A DNA stretch of 64,000 nucleotides from Thermorudis peleae (GCF_000744775.1 NZ_JQMP01000003.1:1116001-1180000); one strand, 5' to 3'. Counted from the stretch's first letter, positions 9,184 to 18,305 are shown. Notes: generated by a model not told the origin, from the sequence alone. Numbers and translations are program-made.

Positions 9184-10056
9184 ATGGAATACTGGCACTG
9201 CCGCATCGACTTGGGGTATGACGGGACAGCCTTTGCTGGGTCACAACGCCAGCCTGGACGGCGGACCGTTCAGGGAGAACTGGAGGCCGTGCTCAGTCGG
9301 CTTACCGGAGAGCCGGTCCGCGTGGCACTTGCCGGTCGAACTGATCGCGGCGTCCATGCATGTGGGCAAGTCGCATCGGCGGCAGTGCGCTGGCGACATG
9401 AACCGGCAGCGCTGGGACGTGCGCTCAATGCCTGCCTCCCTGAAGACATTCGTGTCTTCGGGGTTCGGCCAGTGCCGTCGGATTTCCATGCCCGGAAAAG
9501 TGCCTGCTACCGTGAGTATCGCTATCGGCTTTGGGTCGGCGCGCGCCCGCCTGTCCTTCTCCAGCGGTATCTCTGGTGGGTGCCGGACGAGCTCAGTGAC
9601 CGCGCATTGGAAGCGGCGACAGCGTACCTTCCGGGCGAACGCGACTTGCGGGCGTTCACAGGCAAGGGCATGGGAATACCTGGACATCCGAATCGGACCG
9701 TTCGCCAGATTTACGTTGCACAGTGGCGAACACTCTCAACCTGGGAGCGAGCTCATGGAGCCAGGGTGCTGGAGTTTCGCATTGCCGCCAACGGGTTTCT
9801 TCCACACGTGGTGCGAACGATCGTTGGCGCGTTGGTTTGTGTCGGTTTGGGCCAGCAGCCACCGGAGTGGTTCGCGTGGCTCTTGGCCCAAGCTGACCGC
9901 CGGCTTGCGCCGCCGCCTGCGCCGCCGCAGGGGCTGGTACTCTGGCGCGTTGGCTATCCTGATGAACCAGGGATCACGTTGCTGATGCAAGGGCAGGAGA
10001 TCGAGGATGAAGACCTACATACCGAGAACCTATATGGCGAAACCTGGCGAAGTTGA
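9184..10056 (+). CDS. truA: tRNA pseudouridine(38-40) synthase TruA
   Basis: TruA converts U38-U40 of tRNA anticodon arms to pseudouridine. The 290-residue product contains the catalytic Asp54 in [10 protein letters not shown], and the family motifs [17 protein letters not shown] and [13 protein letters not shown]. The AGCAGGCAGC region before the ATG is a weak ribosome binding site. The C-terminus is somewhat longer than usual and overlaps the start of rplM by 50 bases, so the last residues may be evolutionarily recent. truA between rplQ and rplM is a common arrangement. Confidence 0.93.
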   Translation: MEYWHCRIDLGYDGTAFAGSQRQPGRRTVQGELEAVLSRLTGEPVRVALAGRTDRGVHACGQVASAAVRWRHEPAALGRALNACLPEDIRVFGVRPVPSDFHARKSACYREYRYRLWVGARPPVLLQRYLWWVPDELSDRALEAATAYLPGERDLRAFTGKGMGIPGHPNRTVRQIYVAQWRTLSTWERAHGARVLEFRIAANGFLPHVVRTIVGALVCVGLGQQPPEWFAWLLAQADRRLAPPPAPPQGLVLWRVGYPDEPGITLLMQGQEIEDEDLHTENLYGETWRS

Positions 10057-10456
10057 GCGTAAATGGTATGTCGTCGATGCAGAGGGAAAGACGCTTGGTC
10101 GGCTAGCGGCCCAGATCGCTCACATTTTGCGCGGCAAGCATAAGCCAACCTATACCCCGCATATCGATGTTGGGGACTTTGTTATTGTCATTAATGCGGA
10201 AAAGGTGCGGGTGACCGGCACCAAAGCGGTCGATAAAGTGTATTATCGTCACTCTGGTTATCCTGGGGGGCTGAAGGCAACAACGTTCCGTGATTTGATT
10301 GCCAAGCATCCGACTTGGCCGATTGAACTTGCTGTGCGGCGCATGTTGCCAAAAGGGCCACTCGGCCGCCGACAGTTTAAGAAACTCAAGGTTTATGCCG
10401 GGCCGAACCATCCGCATGCAGCGCAAAAGCCTGAGGTGCTGCAGATCGATGCCTAG
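10007..10456 (+). CDS. rplM: 50S ribosomal protein L13
   Basis: The 149-residue product begins [20 protein letters not shown] and continues with [17 protein letters not shown] and [19 protein letters not shown], diagnostic for L13. Two starts are possible: 10007, with AGGAG eight bases upstream and the common MKTY opening, or 10034 ([11 protein letters not shown]). The first is preferred. L13 is an early assembly protein of the 50S subunit. The gene overlaps truA and is followed by rpsI. Confidence 0.95.
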   Translation: MKTYIPRTYMAKPGEVERKWYVVDAEGKTLGRLAAQIAHILRGKHKPTYTPHIDVGDFVIVINAEKVRVTGTKAVDKVYYRHSGYPGGLKATTFRDLIAKHPTWPIELAVRRMLPKGPLGRRQFKKLKVYAGPNHPHAAQKPEVLQIDA

Positions 10457-10469
10457 TGAAGGAGGAGCC

Positions 10470-10898
10470 GTGGTCGAGACGCGTGTCGCGCCGCAGCCGA
10501 CAGCGAAAGAGCGTTACTTCTATGGACTTGGGCGACGAAAGACTGCAGTTGCTCGTGTTCGTCTCTACCCTGGTACGGGTCGTGTCTTCGTAAACGGTAA
10601 GAATGCCGATGAGTATTTCGGTGGCCGTGATCTCTATCGTGTGATGATTACGGAGCCACTACGCCTGGTGAATTTGCTCGATCGATTCGATATCCGCGTC
10701 CGCGCCGTTGGTGGAGGTCTCTCTGGGCAAGCTGGGGCGATTCGTCTTGGCGTTGCTCGGGCATTGGTGGCCTATAACCCTGAATTGCGTCCAGTATTAA
10801 AGCGGGCTGGTTTCCTCACGCGTGATCCACGCGTCAAGGAACGCAAGAAGCCAGGACTCAAGCGAGCCCGCAAGGCGCCGCAGTATACAAAGCGCTAA
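10470..10898 (+). CDS. rpsI: 30S ribosomal protein S9
   Basis: The product contains [21 protein letters not shown] and ends [17 protein letters not shown], whose C-terminal Lys-Arg reaches the P site. The GTG at 10470 has a perfectly placed GAAGGAGGAG and gives 142 residues; an in-frame ATG at 10449 overlaps the rplM stop and would add seven residues, but then the GGAGGAG would lie inside the gene. S9 follows L13 in nearly all bacteria and the two are co-expressed. Confidence 0.95.
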   Translation: MVETRVAPQPTAKERYFYGLGRRKTAVARVRLYPGTGRVFVNGKNADEYFGGRDLYRVMITEPLRLVNLLDRFDIRVRAVGGGLSGQAGAIRLGVARALVAYNPELRPVLKRAGFLTRDPRVKERKKPGLKRARKAPQYTKR

Positions 10899-10928
10899 GC
10901 ACCTACCCGGTGCACAACCGTGCATGTT

Positions 10929-10966
10929 ACGCCGCCATGCATCCGCTCTATTGGGCATGGCGGCGT
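10929..10966 (+). terminator. Strong hairpin closing the ribosomal operon
   Basis: A perfect 12-bp stem (ACGCCGCCATGC / GCATGGCGGCGT, arms 10929-10940 and 10955-10966) with a 14-base loop lies 30 bases after rpsI. The trailing sequence TGTATGCTCTTTAT is only moderately T-rich. It sits between the convergent rpsI and the - strand gene ending at 11023, so it may serve both directions. Confidence 0.6.
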
Positions 10967-11022
10967 TGTATGCTCTTTATCATAAAAACAGTTGTTATGT
11001 TCGAGCAGGCATTCAGCGAATG

Positions 11023-11898
11023 CTACCGTGTATCGCTTTGTCCAGATTGTCGGTCGCGTTGATGGGACTGGTGCGTAGATGGCGGGGAGGTAAGGGAGGG
11101 AGCGATCCCACTGCGGCAGAATGCAATCGCTTGAGCAAGAGCTTCGTGAATGCGAGTGCGACGAGGGAAGCCGAATGCAAGTGGGCTTAGCTCAAGCGAA
11201 AGCGTTCCTTGATACCTATGGTTCCGAAGTGTTTGAAGTAGTTCATAGAGGGGAAGCCTGCCTTTGCCAGGTAACTGATGGTGATAGATGAGCGAGTCAA
11301 TCAGAATTGAGCCGGAGTGCCCTGGCCGTAAATCACTCAAATGGACATGGGCTAGGCGAGGCAGGAACAATTCTGCAGTTTGGACAAGATCCCACTGTGC
11401 ACTGCCAGCATGGGCAGTATCCAGCGTGTAGCGCAAATCCCATTCTTCGACAAGGCGCATAAGTCGCTCGCGGGCAAGTGGCCGGTTTTCTGGTGTGACA
11501 GGAAGATTCTCAGCTGCCAGTTGAATGCCATGACCTTCGAGAATAAAGCGCGCCTGGTCTAAAGCCTGATACCACCGTTGCGCAAGGCTGCTGCGCAAAT
11601 CATCAGGAGGATGGAGTACTAACACCTTGACATTGGGCAGCATGGTGCTGAAGCGCGCTGATGCGACGAGGTCTTCGGCAAGTGCATTCCCCCGCGGCCA
11701 AAGGCGGAGCGCTGCATGAACCGCGATAATCGGCAGAGAGAAACGCGTTTCCAGTTCACGAACCATTGTCGCTGGTCGACGAAGAAGACGCGGCGTAAGC
11801 ATGAGTTCAACACCATCTGCTTGTGCCGCACGGATGAGAGCAAAGCATGATGGGAGGGGAAGCCACCCAAGCGAGCCGGTCGAGACGAGCACACGCAT
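11023..11898 (-). CDS. Sugar phosphate isomerase/epimerase-like TIM-barrel protein
   Basis: The 291-residue product resembles the xylose-isomerase-like (AP endonuclease 2) superfamily: GVELMLTPRLLRR near the start, AAENLPVTPENRP, LDTAHAG around residue 160 and HVHLSDLRPG are at positions where these enzymes carry metal ligands (Glu, Asp, His). The final 30 residues are Ser/Thr/Gln-rich and look unstructured. The substrate cannot be told from sequence. It is the last gene of a - strand run, 99 bases after the P1 peptidase gene, and ends close to the rpsI hairpin. Confidence 0.75.
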   Translation of the reverse strand: MRVLVSTGSLGWLPLPSCFALIRAAQADGVELMLTPRLLRRPATMVRELETRFSLPIIAVHAALRLWPRGNALAEDLVASARFSTMLPNVKVLVLHPPDDLRSSLAQRWYQALDQARFILEGHGIQLAAENLPVTPENRPLARERLMRLVEEWDLRYTLDTAHAGSAQWDLVQTAELFLPRLAHVHLSDLRPGHSGSILIDSLIYHHQLPGKGRLPLYELLQTLRNHRYQGTLSLELSPLAFGFPRRTRIHEALAQAIAFCRSGIAPSLTSPPSTHQSHQRDRQSGQSDTR

Positions 11899-11997
11899 TG
11901 GTCTTCACCTTTTTGCTGCGCCGAACGCGGATAAGGCGTCCTGCGGTCTCTCTGCCTTGCTATCAGTGTAGCACTCGCAGCGGGGGAGTGAACATAG

Positions 11998-12936
11998 CTA
12001 GTGGTGTTTGACACTCGCAAGGATTGCCATCTCCATGGCACATTCAGCTGCGACGGCTGCGCGGATCCGCGTAAACGGCTCGGGTGAGCCCTCCTGTGCA
12101 GCGAGGACGAAGACTGTGTCCCCATCAACAACGGTATGGGCAGGCCAAATCGTGCGGGCTACTCCATCATGCGCGGCGATAGCCATGCGTGTCAGGAGAT
12201 CCGTGTCTGCCGGAATCGTTGTTGCGATAACGGCGATGGTTGTCTGTTCCAGAGGCTGAACTCTTGGGGGCTGGCGCAACAGCGCCCATCGCAGGTCAAT
12301 GGGGTTACCATCTTGGTCTCGTGGGGCGGCAACAAATTGTCCGGTAGCAGGATCAACGATCATTCCGGCGGCATTCACCGCGACGAGTACGGCAATACTG
12401 CCCTCAGGAAGATCAATGCGTGCAACACCGAGTCCAGATGGCTGGGCCATTGCTGGATCGAGCAGCTTGGCGACTGTTGCGCCGGCCCCGGCTCCGAGAC
12501 GACCTGACTGCCACCCGTCTGGCCTTGCTGCCTGAGCAGCTGCGTAGCCAGCAGTGGCATCAGGCCAGAGAGGATTCCCTGGAACGAGGTCGTAGAGCAC
12601 TGCAGCAGCGACAATTGGCACAGGAAGAGCAGTTGTTGGGAACCCGCGGCCCTGCTCACGGAGCCATTGCATGACGCCTTCTGCTGCTGCGAGACCAAAG
12701 GCGCTTCCGCCGGTAAGGAGCACAGCGTTCACTCGTTGGACGAGCGCTCCTCGCTGCAGCAGATCCGTCTCGCGTGTTCCGGGTGCCCCGCCACGAACAT
12801 CGACAACGGCAAGTGCTAACCCGTCTTCAGCGATCACGACACTGCATCCAGTTTGGCCACTCGGGTGTGTCCAATGGCCAACGCGAAATCCCGGAAGTGC
12901 AAACGGTTCTTGTGCTTCCATGGTGTGCTCTCTCAT
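11998..12936 (-). CDS. P1 family (DmpA-like) peptidase
   Basis: The 312-residue product fits the S58/DmpA aminopeptidase family: an N-terminal GFRVGHWTHPSGQTGCSVVIAEDG, a DVRGGAPGTRETDLL block and the motif LLTGGSAFGLAAAEGVMQWL are characteristic. Such proteins are Ntn-type hydrolases, some cleaved autocatalytically into two chains; substrates include N-terminal D/L-amino acids and beta-peptides. The ATG at 12936 overlaps the stop of the upstream metallo-hydrolase gene (ATGA); a second ATG at 12921 has a better GAGAG site, so the true start may lie there. The physiological substrate is unknown. Confidence 0.82.
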   Translation of the reverse strand: MREHTMEAQEPFALPGFRVGHWTHPSGQTGCSVVIAEDGLALAVVDVRGGAPGTRETDLLQRGALVQRVNAVLLTGGSAFGLAAAEGVMQWLREQGRGFPTTALPVPIVAAAVLYDLVPGNPLWPDATAGYAAAQAARPDGWQSGRLGAGAGATVAKLLDPAMAQPSGLGVARIDLPEGSIAVLVAVNAAGMIVDPATGQFVAAPRDQDGNPIDLRWALLRQPPRVQPLEQTTIAVIATTIPADTDLLTRMAIAAHDGVARTIWPAHTVVDGDTVFVLAAQEGSPEPFTRIRAAVAAECAMEMAILASVKHH

Positions 12937-13712
12937 GCGCTGAAGGTAAGCTGCAAACCCGGCTGAGCAAGAATCACTGGTTGCCCGAATGCTGCAGCCG
13001 CATCACGAGCGAGATACTCAGTCCCGAGGTTGGTCCAATAGTGCGTGAGAATGAGTGTCGGCGTGCCAATCGCCCGAGCGAGGTGCCCTGCTTGCTGTGC
13101 TGTGAGATGCCCCTGGAGCGAGGTATCAGGAGGTTGTTCACGGAGCGTGCCCTCACAGATCAAGGCATGCACGCCAGCGAAGAAGTCGACAAGTGATGGT
13201 ATTGGGCCCGTATCAGCGCTATAGCCAATGTGCCACTGTCCATCGGTAATGCGGATTGCCCAACACGGAACCCAGTGTTGCGTTGGGGTGAAAATCAAGG
13301 TGAGATCGCCGCACTGGAGTGTCTCCGTTGGGTTGTATTCCATAAGCGAGAAGACTTCTGAGAAGAAGCCTTCTGCCTCTTCTGCATCAACTGCAAGGGC
13401 CGTTGCCATCCTATGCAGTAAGGCTTTACCACCTGGTGGAAGCCAGAGCGGGAGGTGGCGGCGAGTTAGCCCAGGCATATATTTCAGCCCGTAGCGAAGA
13501 GGGATGAGATCCAGGATATGGTCAGCGTGGAGATGAGAGATGACAATTGCAGTAAGCGCGTCGAGCGGACGGTGAAGCTGGAGCGCTGCGAGAGTATCAG
13601 GCCCACAGTCAAGGAGCAACGCTGTCTTTTCACTTTCAATGAGATATGCAGAGCATCCCTGCCCAGGATTTGGGCATGCTGCTGCCCCGCCGAGCACTGT
13701 CAGTCGGATCAT
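12933..13712 (-). CDS. Metallo-beta-lactamase fold hydrolase (RNase Z-like)
   Basis: The 259-residue product carries the metal motif H60-L-H62-A-D64-H65 and later YSADTGP and a C-terminal histidine in LILTHYWTN, together the dinuclear zinc site of the fold. The N-terminus MIRLTVLGGAAACPNPGQGCSAYLIE resembles RNase Z-like hydrolases, but the exosite arm expected of true tRNase Z is not evident. The start overlaps the histidine phosphatase stop (ATGA), and the stop overlaps the P1 peptidase start, so the three are translationally coupled. Confidence 0.85.
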   Translation of the reverse strand: MIRLTVLGGAAACPNPGQGCSAYLIESEKTALLLDCGPDTLAALQLHRPLDALTAIVISHLHADHILDLIPLRYGLKYMPGLTRRHLPLWLPPGGKALLHRMATALAVDAEEAEGFFSEVFSLMEYNPTETLQCGDLTLIFTPTQHWVPCWAIRITDGQWHIGYSADTGPIPSLVDFFAGVHALICEGTLREQPPDTSLQGHLTAQQAGHLARAIGTPTLILTHYWTNLGTEYLARDAAAAFGQPVILAQPGLQLTFSA

Positions 13713-14350
13713 ATCTGGACCTCCAGTGTGTCTAAATGGTGGGTATCGCCAGCAATAAGAAGGCGAGCTGGCCCATGCTCAGGAACAACGAGTTCAGTAA
13801 TGCTCGCATTTGGCAGAGGATTCCGTGACCAGCGCACGGGATCATCACCAATCAGAAGGGCAATGGCTGCGCCGATCACGCCTCCATGAGAGACAATCAC
13901 GATGCGCTGCCCCCTGTGTGCAGCGAGAATCTCGCGTATGGTACGATCGACGCGCTCGTAGAATTCACGGGCTGATTCACCTTCAGGAAAGCGTAGGTCA
14001 AGATCATTCGCTCCACTCATCACGCGAGCGAAAATTGCGGGAAACCGTTCTCGTACTTCTTCAAGCGTTAATCCCTCAGCGAGGCCGAAGTTAAACTCTG
14101 TTAATCCTTCATGAAGTTGCACTGGAAGGTTCAGCCGTTGGGCAATAGGCTCAGCGGTTTCTCGAGCTCGTCGGAGAGGGCTACTGTAGAGTGCATGAAG
14201 GGGACGGAGTTCAGCTAAGCGTTCCGCGGCTCGTTCGGCCTGGGCATGACCGAGTGGAGTAAGGGGAGTATCATTGCGTCCGTTGAGTAACCCTTGGTTG
14301 TTGCTTGGTGTTTGACCGTGACGGACGAGAAACACGGTCGTCTCTAGCAT
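13709..14350 (-). CDS. Histidine phosphatase family protein
   Basis: The 213-residue product begins MLETTVFLVRHGQTPSNN, with the catalytic His in the RHG motif near the N-terminus; the second histidine lies in IVIVSHGGVIG and an acidic residue in LTEFNFG. These enzymes transfer phosphate through a phosphohistidine; members include phosphoserine and alpha-ribazole phosphatases, and the substrate here is not decidable. The ATG at 14350 has GGAAAGGA in front. Reading could open further upstream in the same frame, but that stretch runs through the endonuclease III gene in another frame and is spurious. Confidence 0.88.
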   Translation of the reverse strand: MLETTVFLVRHGQTPSNNQGLLNGRNDTPLTPLGHAQAERAAERLAELRPLHALYSSPLRRARETAEPIAQRLNLPVQLHEGLTEFNFGLAEGLTLEEVRERFPAIFARVMSGANDLDLRFPEGESAREFYERVDRTIREILAAHRGQRIVIVSHGGVIGAAIALLIGDDPVRWSRNPLPNASITELVVPEHGPARLLIAGDTHHLDTLEVQI

Positions 14351-15059
14351 GCTGAGTTTCCTTTCCATCAGAGCTTTGTTGACCCATGCGTACCAAGCCA
14401 GTCGAACAGTAATCGAGAATGGGACAGGTTGGACACCGTGGATTGCGCGCGTGACAACATTGGCGTCCATGGCGAATGAGCAGTACGTGAAACGCCGCTC
14501 GGTATTCTGGAGGAACGAGTGCAGCAAGGAGTTGATGGGCTCGCTCACTTGTACATCGTGGAGGAAGTAGCCCCAACCGCTGCGCGACACGATAGACATG
14601 GGTATCGACAGGTAAGGCTGGACGCCCGAGGCCAAAAAGCAACACGCACGCAGCCGTCTTCGGCCCGACGCCTGGTAGTGTCTCAAGCCAAGCTTGTGCC
14701 TCAGCGAGCGGGGCTGTGGCGAGCCAGGCGAGTCGCTCTTGTCCTTCCTGCAACATCGTACAGATGACGGCGCGAATGATTGGTGCTTTGTGGCGGCTGA
14801 GTCCGGCTGAACGAATGGCTTCAGCAATTTCAGCAATGTGCGCACGGCAGACCTCTTCTCAGGTTGGGAAGCGTTGCCGCAACTTCTGGTAGGCGAGAGC
14901 GGCGTTGTGATCGCTCGTATGTTGCGAGAGAATCGTCTCAACGAGTTCCCCAAGGATGTCATTGGTCGGTTCTATGATCACAGGGCCGTAGCGTTCCTGG
15001 AGACGCGCAAGGAGTACATCAAGATGGGGCAGTATCGGTGGAGGAGCCTGTGCAACCAA
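14271..15059 (-). pseudogene. nth: Endonuclease III, interrupted by one in-frame TGA
   Basis: Endonuclease III excises oxidized pyrimidines and cuts at AP sites. One frame from a TTG at 15059 (after AAAGGGTGGG) to 14271 encodes all family parts: N-terminal helices ending KLRQRFPT, the helix-hairpin-helix LPGVGPKTAACVLL, the catalytic Asp in PVDTHVYRVAQRLGLL, and the 4Fe-4S cysteines in CHARNPRCPTCPILDYC. A TGA at 14859-14861 falls where relatives have Trp (FPT-W-E), splitting the frame after 66 codons. The ends are otherwise intact, so this is a fresh nonsense change, a sequence error, or readthrough. The last 80 bases overlap the histidine phosphatase gene. Confidence 0.85.
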
Positions 15060-15093
15060 GGTTTCGTCCCACCCTTTCGCTATGACCCAGTAT

Positions 15094-15140
15094 AAAAAAC
15101 ACGCGCCTGCTAGCGCAGTATCTCACTAGCAAGCGCGCGT
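15094..15140 (-). terminator. Rho-independent terminator of hsp20
   Basis: On the - strand a GC-rich stem with small imperfections (arms about 15125-15140 and 15100-15112; CTAGCA pairs with TGCTAG and the outer parts are GCGC-rich) is followed by a run of T residues before TATACTGG. It lies just after the hsp20 stop and before the endonuclease III start. Confidence 0.7.
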
Positions 15141-15160
15141 TTTGCTCTGTGCCTGAATTG

Positions 15161-15589
15161 TTAACGAACGTGAACAGGAATCCGCCGCTGGGTTCGCGGC
15201 TCAGCCTTAGGCAGGCGAATCTCCAGGACTCCATGCTCTAGCGTGGCTTGGGCTTCCTCTTCACGTACAGGGGCTGGCAAAGTGACCGATCGATAGACAG
15301 TTCCAATGCGGCGCTCGCGAATGTGCCAGGTGCCGCGTGTTTCCTCGTGTTCTTCGCGAATCTCCCCACGGATCGTGAGTACGCCCTGATTCACTTCGAC
15401 GCTGAGGTCTTCGGGGCGAATGCCCGGAACTGAGGCACGAACGATGACTGCGTCATCAGTTTCCTGAACATCAACCGGAACTGAGCTCTCGCCTTCGCGA
15501 CCAGTTCTGCCAAGTTCCGTGAGCACACGGTCAAGCCGTTCTCGTAGTGCTTCAAGATCCCGCCATGGTGACCAACTTGTCAAACTCAT
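15161..15589 (-). CDS. Small heat shock protein, Hsp20/alpha-crystallin family
   Basis: The 142-residue product is an ATP-independent holdase that captures unfolding proteins. From residue about 40 it shows the alpha-crystallin domain: VDVQETDDAVIVRASVPGIRPEDLSVEV, GVLTIRGE and the closing ATLEHGVLEIRLPK. The C-terminal RRIPVHV contains the I-x-V anchor that drives oligomer assembly. The ATG at 15589 follows GGGAGGGAAACA; an upstream in-frame ATG at 15622 would add 11 residues without a better site. It is transcribed alone, ending in a clear terminator. Confidence 0.93.
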   Translation of the reverse strand: MSLTSWSPWRDLEALRERLDRVLTELGRTGREGESSVPVDVQETDDAVIVRASVPGIRPEDLSVEVNQGVLTIRGEIREEHEETRGTWHIRERRIGTVYRSVTLPAPVREEEAQATLEHGVLEIRLPKAEPRTQRRIPVHVR

Positions 15590-15802
15590 TGTTTCCCTCC
15601 CTATGCTATCAACGACGTTCATCTATGATTATGACGTAAGCATACGCAAAAATGCTCCCGGCTCGATGGCGTGGCGGCGCAGTAGCGGCCGCACAACCTG
15701 ATATTCTTGCCAGGAGAATCATGGTCTGCTGTGGCATGTTATCCTCAGGCTATTATGGGAACGCGGACGACGGTGCTTGTCCTGAGAAAGGGAGTGGGAG
15801 CG

Positions 15803-16177
15803 ATGCGGGTACGCTATCATGACCTCGGTGTTGATCGCGAGAAGGTTGAGCACCTTCTCGAGCGGGAATTACGCGTCATTGAGCGTCAATTAGAAGACAT
15901 TGATGATGACTTGAAGGCGCTCGATGTAACGATCGAGCACTTTCAGCGTAGTGATACTTACGAAGCGCGCTTACGGTTGAGCGTTCCCGATCGCGAGCTG
16001 GCAGCGCGTGGCGAAGGCGTGAATCCGCTGCATGCACTTCGCGATGCGTTTGCCGAACTGCGCGAGGAACTCGAGCGCTATCTCGCTAAGATGCGCGGCG
16101 AGGACTTTAAGCGACGTGCTCGACAACATCCAAGTCTTGCCAAGCCAGTCCTCCCTCCGGAGGAGCCGGAATCATAA
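15803..16177 (+). CDS. Ribosome hibernation promoting factor-like protein (S30AE fold)
   Basis: The 124-residue product (ATG at 15803 after GGGAGTGGGAG) resembles the HPF/RaiA family: an acidic helix region, then a beta strand VTIEHFQRSDTYEARLRLSVP and a helix NPLHALRDAFAELREELERYLAKMRG, the pattern in which these factors bind the 30S decoding site. It lacks the C-terminal dimerization domain of long HPF. The adjacent sigma factor 23 bases downstream suggests a stress or stationary-phase role. The family call rests on pattern only. Confidence 0.7.
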   Translation: MRVRYHDLGVDREKVEHLLERELRVIERQLEDIDDDLKALDVTIEHFQRSDTYEARLRLSVPDRELAARGEGVNPLHALRDAFAELREELERYLAKMRGEDFKRRARQHPSLAKPVLPPEEPES

Positions 16178-16200
16178 TTGTTGGTCAAGGAGTTGAGGCA

Positions 16201-16893
16201 ATGACTGCTGAACAACCGCAGCAGGCAGGCTACGAAGCAGGTTCGTGGCAGCGTGTCACGGCAAATCTGCGCGCATTCAGTCAAGCCATTGAGGACTCGC
16301 CGCGTAAGCGGATAGCACAACAACTCCTCAGTCACCTTCGGCCGCTCCAGCGGTTTGTACGACGAGAGTTACGCCGCTGGACTGAAGTTCGGGGGCTTGC
16401 GCCAGAAGCAATTCCAGAGGAGGAAGTGCTCGATACAGTTATCCTGCGAGCACTTGACCGAGCGGCCGAGGCACCCGAGCGTGGATTCTGGCGTTGGCTT
16501 CGTGGGTTGGTGCGCCGTGAAATTCGCCGTCGCATTGATGATGAGCTGCGGCGCTTACAGCATGAGCGTTCACTTGAGGAACCAGTAGGGTATCTCGGTG
16601 AAGAATGGCCGGACCAGATCGTTCGGCTGCTTGATATTCTTGCTGATCCGACTGCTGCCCTGCCCGAAGATGTCGTCGTTGATGAAGAGACGCGGCGGAT
16701 TTTGGAGCAGGCGCTCGATCGCTTGCCGGAACGATGGCGTGAAGTCTTTTTATTGCGGACAGTTGATGGGTGGGACGTTCATGATATTGCGCAATCAGAA
16801 GGGATAAGCGAAGAAGAGGTTGAACGCATTGTTCAGGCTAGTCGCATCTTTCTTGCCGATGTGCTTCGTGAAGTACAACCTGAACTTGCCTGA
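16201..16893 (+). CDS. Sigma-70 family RNA polymerase sigma factor (ECF-like)
   Basis: The 230-residue product has a helical N-terminal part with RGFWRWLRGLVRREIRRRIDDELR, resembling the end of sigma region 2, and a C-terminal region 4 helix-turn-helix (LDRLPERWREVFLLRTVDGWD, IAQSEGISEEEVERIVQASR, about residues 165-220). No anti-sigma gene is adjacent. It follows the hibernation factor-like gene in the same direction and precedes pncB by 20 bases. Region 2 is divergent, so promoter specificity cannot be guessed. Confidence 0.78.
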   Translation: MTAEQPQQAGYEAGSWQRVTANLRAFSQAIEDSPRKRIAQQLLSHLRPLQRFVRRELRRWTEVRGLAPEAIPEEEVLDTVILRALDRAAEAPERGFWRWLRGLVRREIRRRIDDELRRLQHERSLEEPVGYLGEEWPDQIVRLLDILADPTAALPEDVVVDEETRRILEQALDRLPERWREVFLLRTVDGWDVHDIAQSEGISEEEVERIVQASRIFLADVLREVQPELA

Positions 16894-16913
16894 GGAGAAG
16901 GGGAAGTTGTCGC

Positions 16914-18305
16914 ATGAGCCCCACACCGCTCGAACTAACGCTTTCGACCGACCTCTATGAGTTGACGATGGCCGCAAGTTACGTGGCCCTTGGTTTACAC
17001 GACCAGGCCGTCTTCAGTTTGTCAGTGCGAAGCTTACCCTCCAATCGCCCTTTTCTCGTTGTCGCCGGCATCCAGGAAGCGATTGAGCGTGTTGCAACGC
17101 TTACCTTTCCTCCTGAAGCGATTGCCTATCTTCAGACACTCCCGAATTTGCCGAGCGATTTCGTTCGACAACTTGAGCATTTCCGCTTCACCGGAGACAT
17201 TTGGGCTGTCACAGAAGGCACCGTAGTTTTCCCCAACGAGCCTATTCTTGAGGTTCATGCTCCAATTGAGCAGGCGCAGCTTCTAGAAACACTTCTTCTC
17301 AACGCTATTCATTATCCAAGCCTTGTGGCAACGAAGGCCGCGCGATGTCGTCTGGTTGCGCCCAATAAGACGTTGATTGATTTTGGATTGCGGCGGACGC
17401 CAAGCATTGATGCTGGCCTCGCTGCGGCGCGTGCTGCCTATCTCGCCGGCTTCGCTGGGACGAGTAATGTGCTCGCTGGGCAACGTTATGGCATCCCTGT
17501 TTCTGGCACGGTTGCCCATTCGTTCATCGAGGCATTTCCTTCTGAGCTTGAAGCGTTCCGAGCCTTCGCTCAAACGTATCCGGGCAATCCCATTTTGTTA
17601 ATTGATACCTACGACACCGTGCGTGGTGCTCAGCATGCCATCCTCGTTGCCCAGGAACTCCGAGCGCAAGGACGTCGGCTGGCTGCGGTTCGCCTCGATA
17701 GCGGTGATCTGCTTGCATTAAGCCGTCAGGTGCGGCGCATGCTCGATGAAGCGGGATTCCCTGATGTCCAAATCTTTGCAAGCGGTGGGCTTGATGAGTA
17801 TGAGATCGCTGCGTTACTCAGCGCAGGTGCACCGATCGATGGATTCGGGGTTGGTTCTCGGCTTGGGACGAGCGCCGATGCGCCATTAGTCGATATGGCG
17901 TACAAGCTCGTTGAGTATGCGGGCCATCCAACCTTGAAGTTGAGCACTGGGAAGCAGTCGCTTGTTGGGCCGAAACAGGTCTGGCGGCAGATCGGTCCGG
18001 ATGGACGCTATCAGCGAGATCGCGTTACCTTGCGTGAGGAACGGGCTCCTGGCCCCGATTGGCAACCGCTCTTGCACTGCGTAATGCGCGGTGGGGAGCC
18101 GATGCCATTTCCATCTCTCGATGAGCTCCGTACAGCCCATGCGACAGAAATGGCACGATTGCCAGATTCACTGCGCTCGCTCGATGCCTCCACGTCGCAC
18201 TATCCCGTTGAATACAGCCCGTTACTCCAGGAGCGGCAGGCAGCGGCGATTGCGCACATACGTGCCCGAGAAGGTTTAGAAGTCGATGGAGGCCAAGCAG
18301 AATGA
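16914..18305 (+). CDS. pncB: Nicotinate phosphoribosyltransferase
   Basis: The enzyme makes nicotinate mononucleotide from nicotinate and PRPP in NAD salvage. The 463-residue product starts LTLSTDLYELTMAASY, and SGTVAHSF places the phosphorylatable histidine at H202. LLIDTYDTVRGA, RLDSGDLLALSRQVR and FGVGSRLGTS are PRPP-binding family blocks. The ATG at 16914 follows GAGGAGAAGGGGAAG. It overlaps the DksA-type gene by four bases (ATGA). Confidence 0.95.
   Translation: MSPTPLELTLSTDLYELTMAASYVALGLHDQAVFSLSVRSLPSNRPFLVVAGIQEAIERVATLTFPPEAIAYLQTLPNLPSDFVRQLEHFRFTGDIWAVTEGTVVFPNEPILEVHAPIEQAQLLETLLLNAIHYPSLVATKAARCRLVAPNKTLIDFGLRRTPSIDAGLAAARAAYLAGFAGTSNVLAGQRYGIPVSGTVAHSFIEAFPSELEAFRAFAQTYPGNPILLIDTYDTVRGAQHAILVAQELRAQGRRLAAVRLDSGDLLALSRQVRRMLDEAGFPDVQIFASGGLDEYEIAALLSAGAPIDGFGVGSRLGTSADAPLVDMAYKLVEYAGHPTLKLSTGKQSLVGPKQVWRQIGPDGRYQRDRVTLREERAPGPDWQPLLHCVMRGGEPMPFPSLDELRTAHATEMARLPDSLRSLDASTSHYPVEYSPLLQERQAAAIAHIRAREGLEVDGGQAE

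Noticed and set aside
9044-9985. 313-codon frame over truA
   Set aside because: It is a second frame across truA, whose own frame contains all catalytic motifs.
13709-14962. 417-codon - strand frame extending the histidine phosphatase far upstream
   Set aside because: The added 204 residues run through endonuclease III coding sequence in another frame, have no family features, and a good start with GGAAAGGA exists at 14350.
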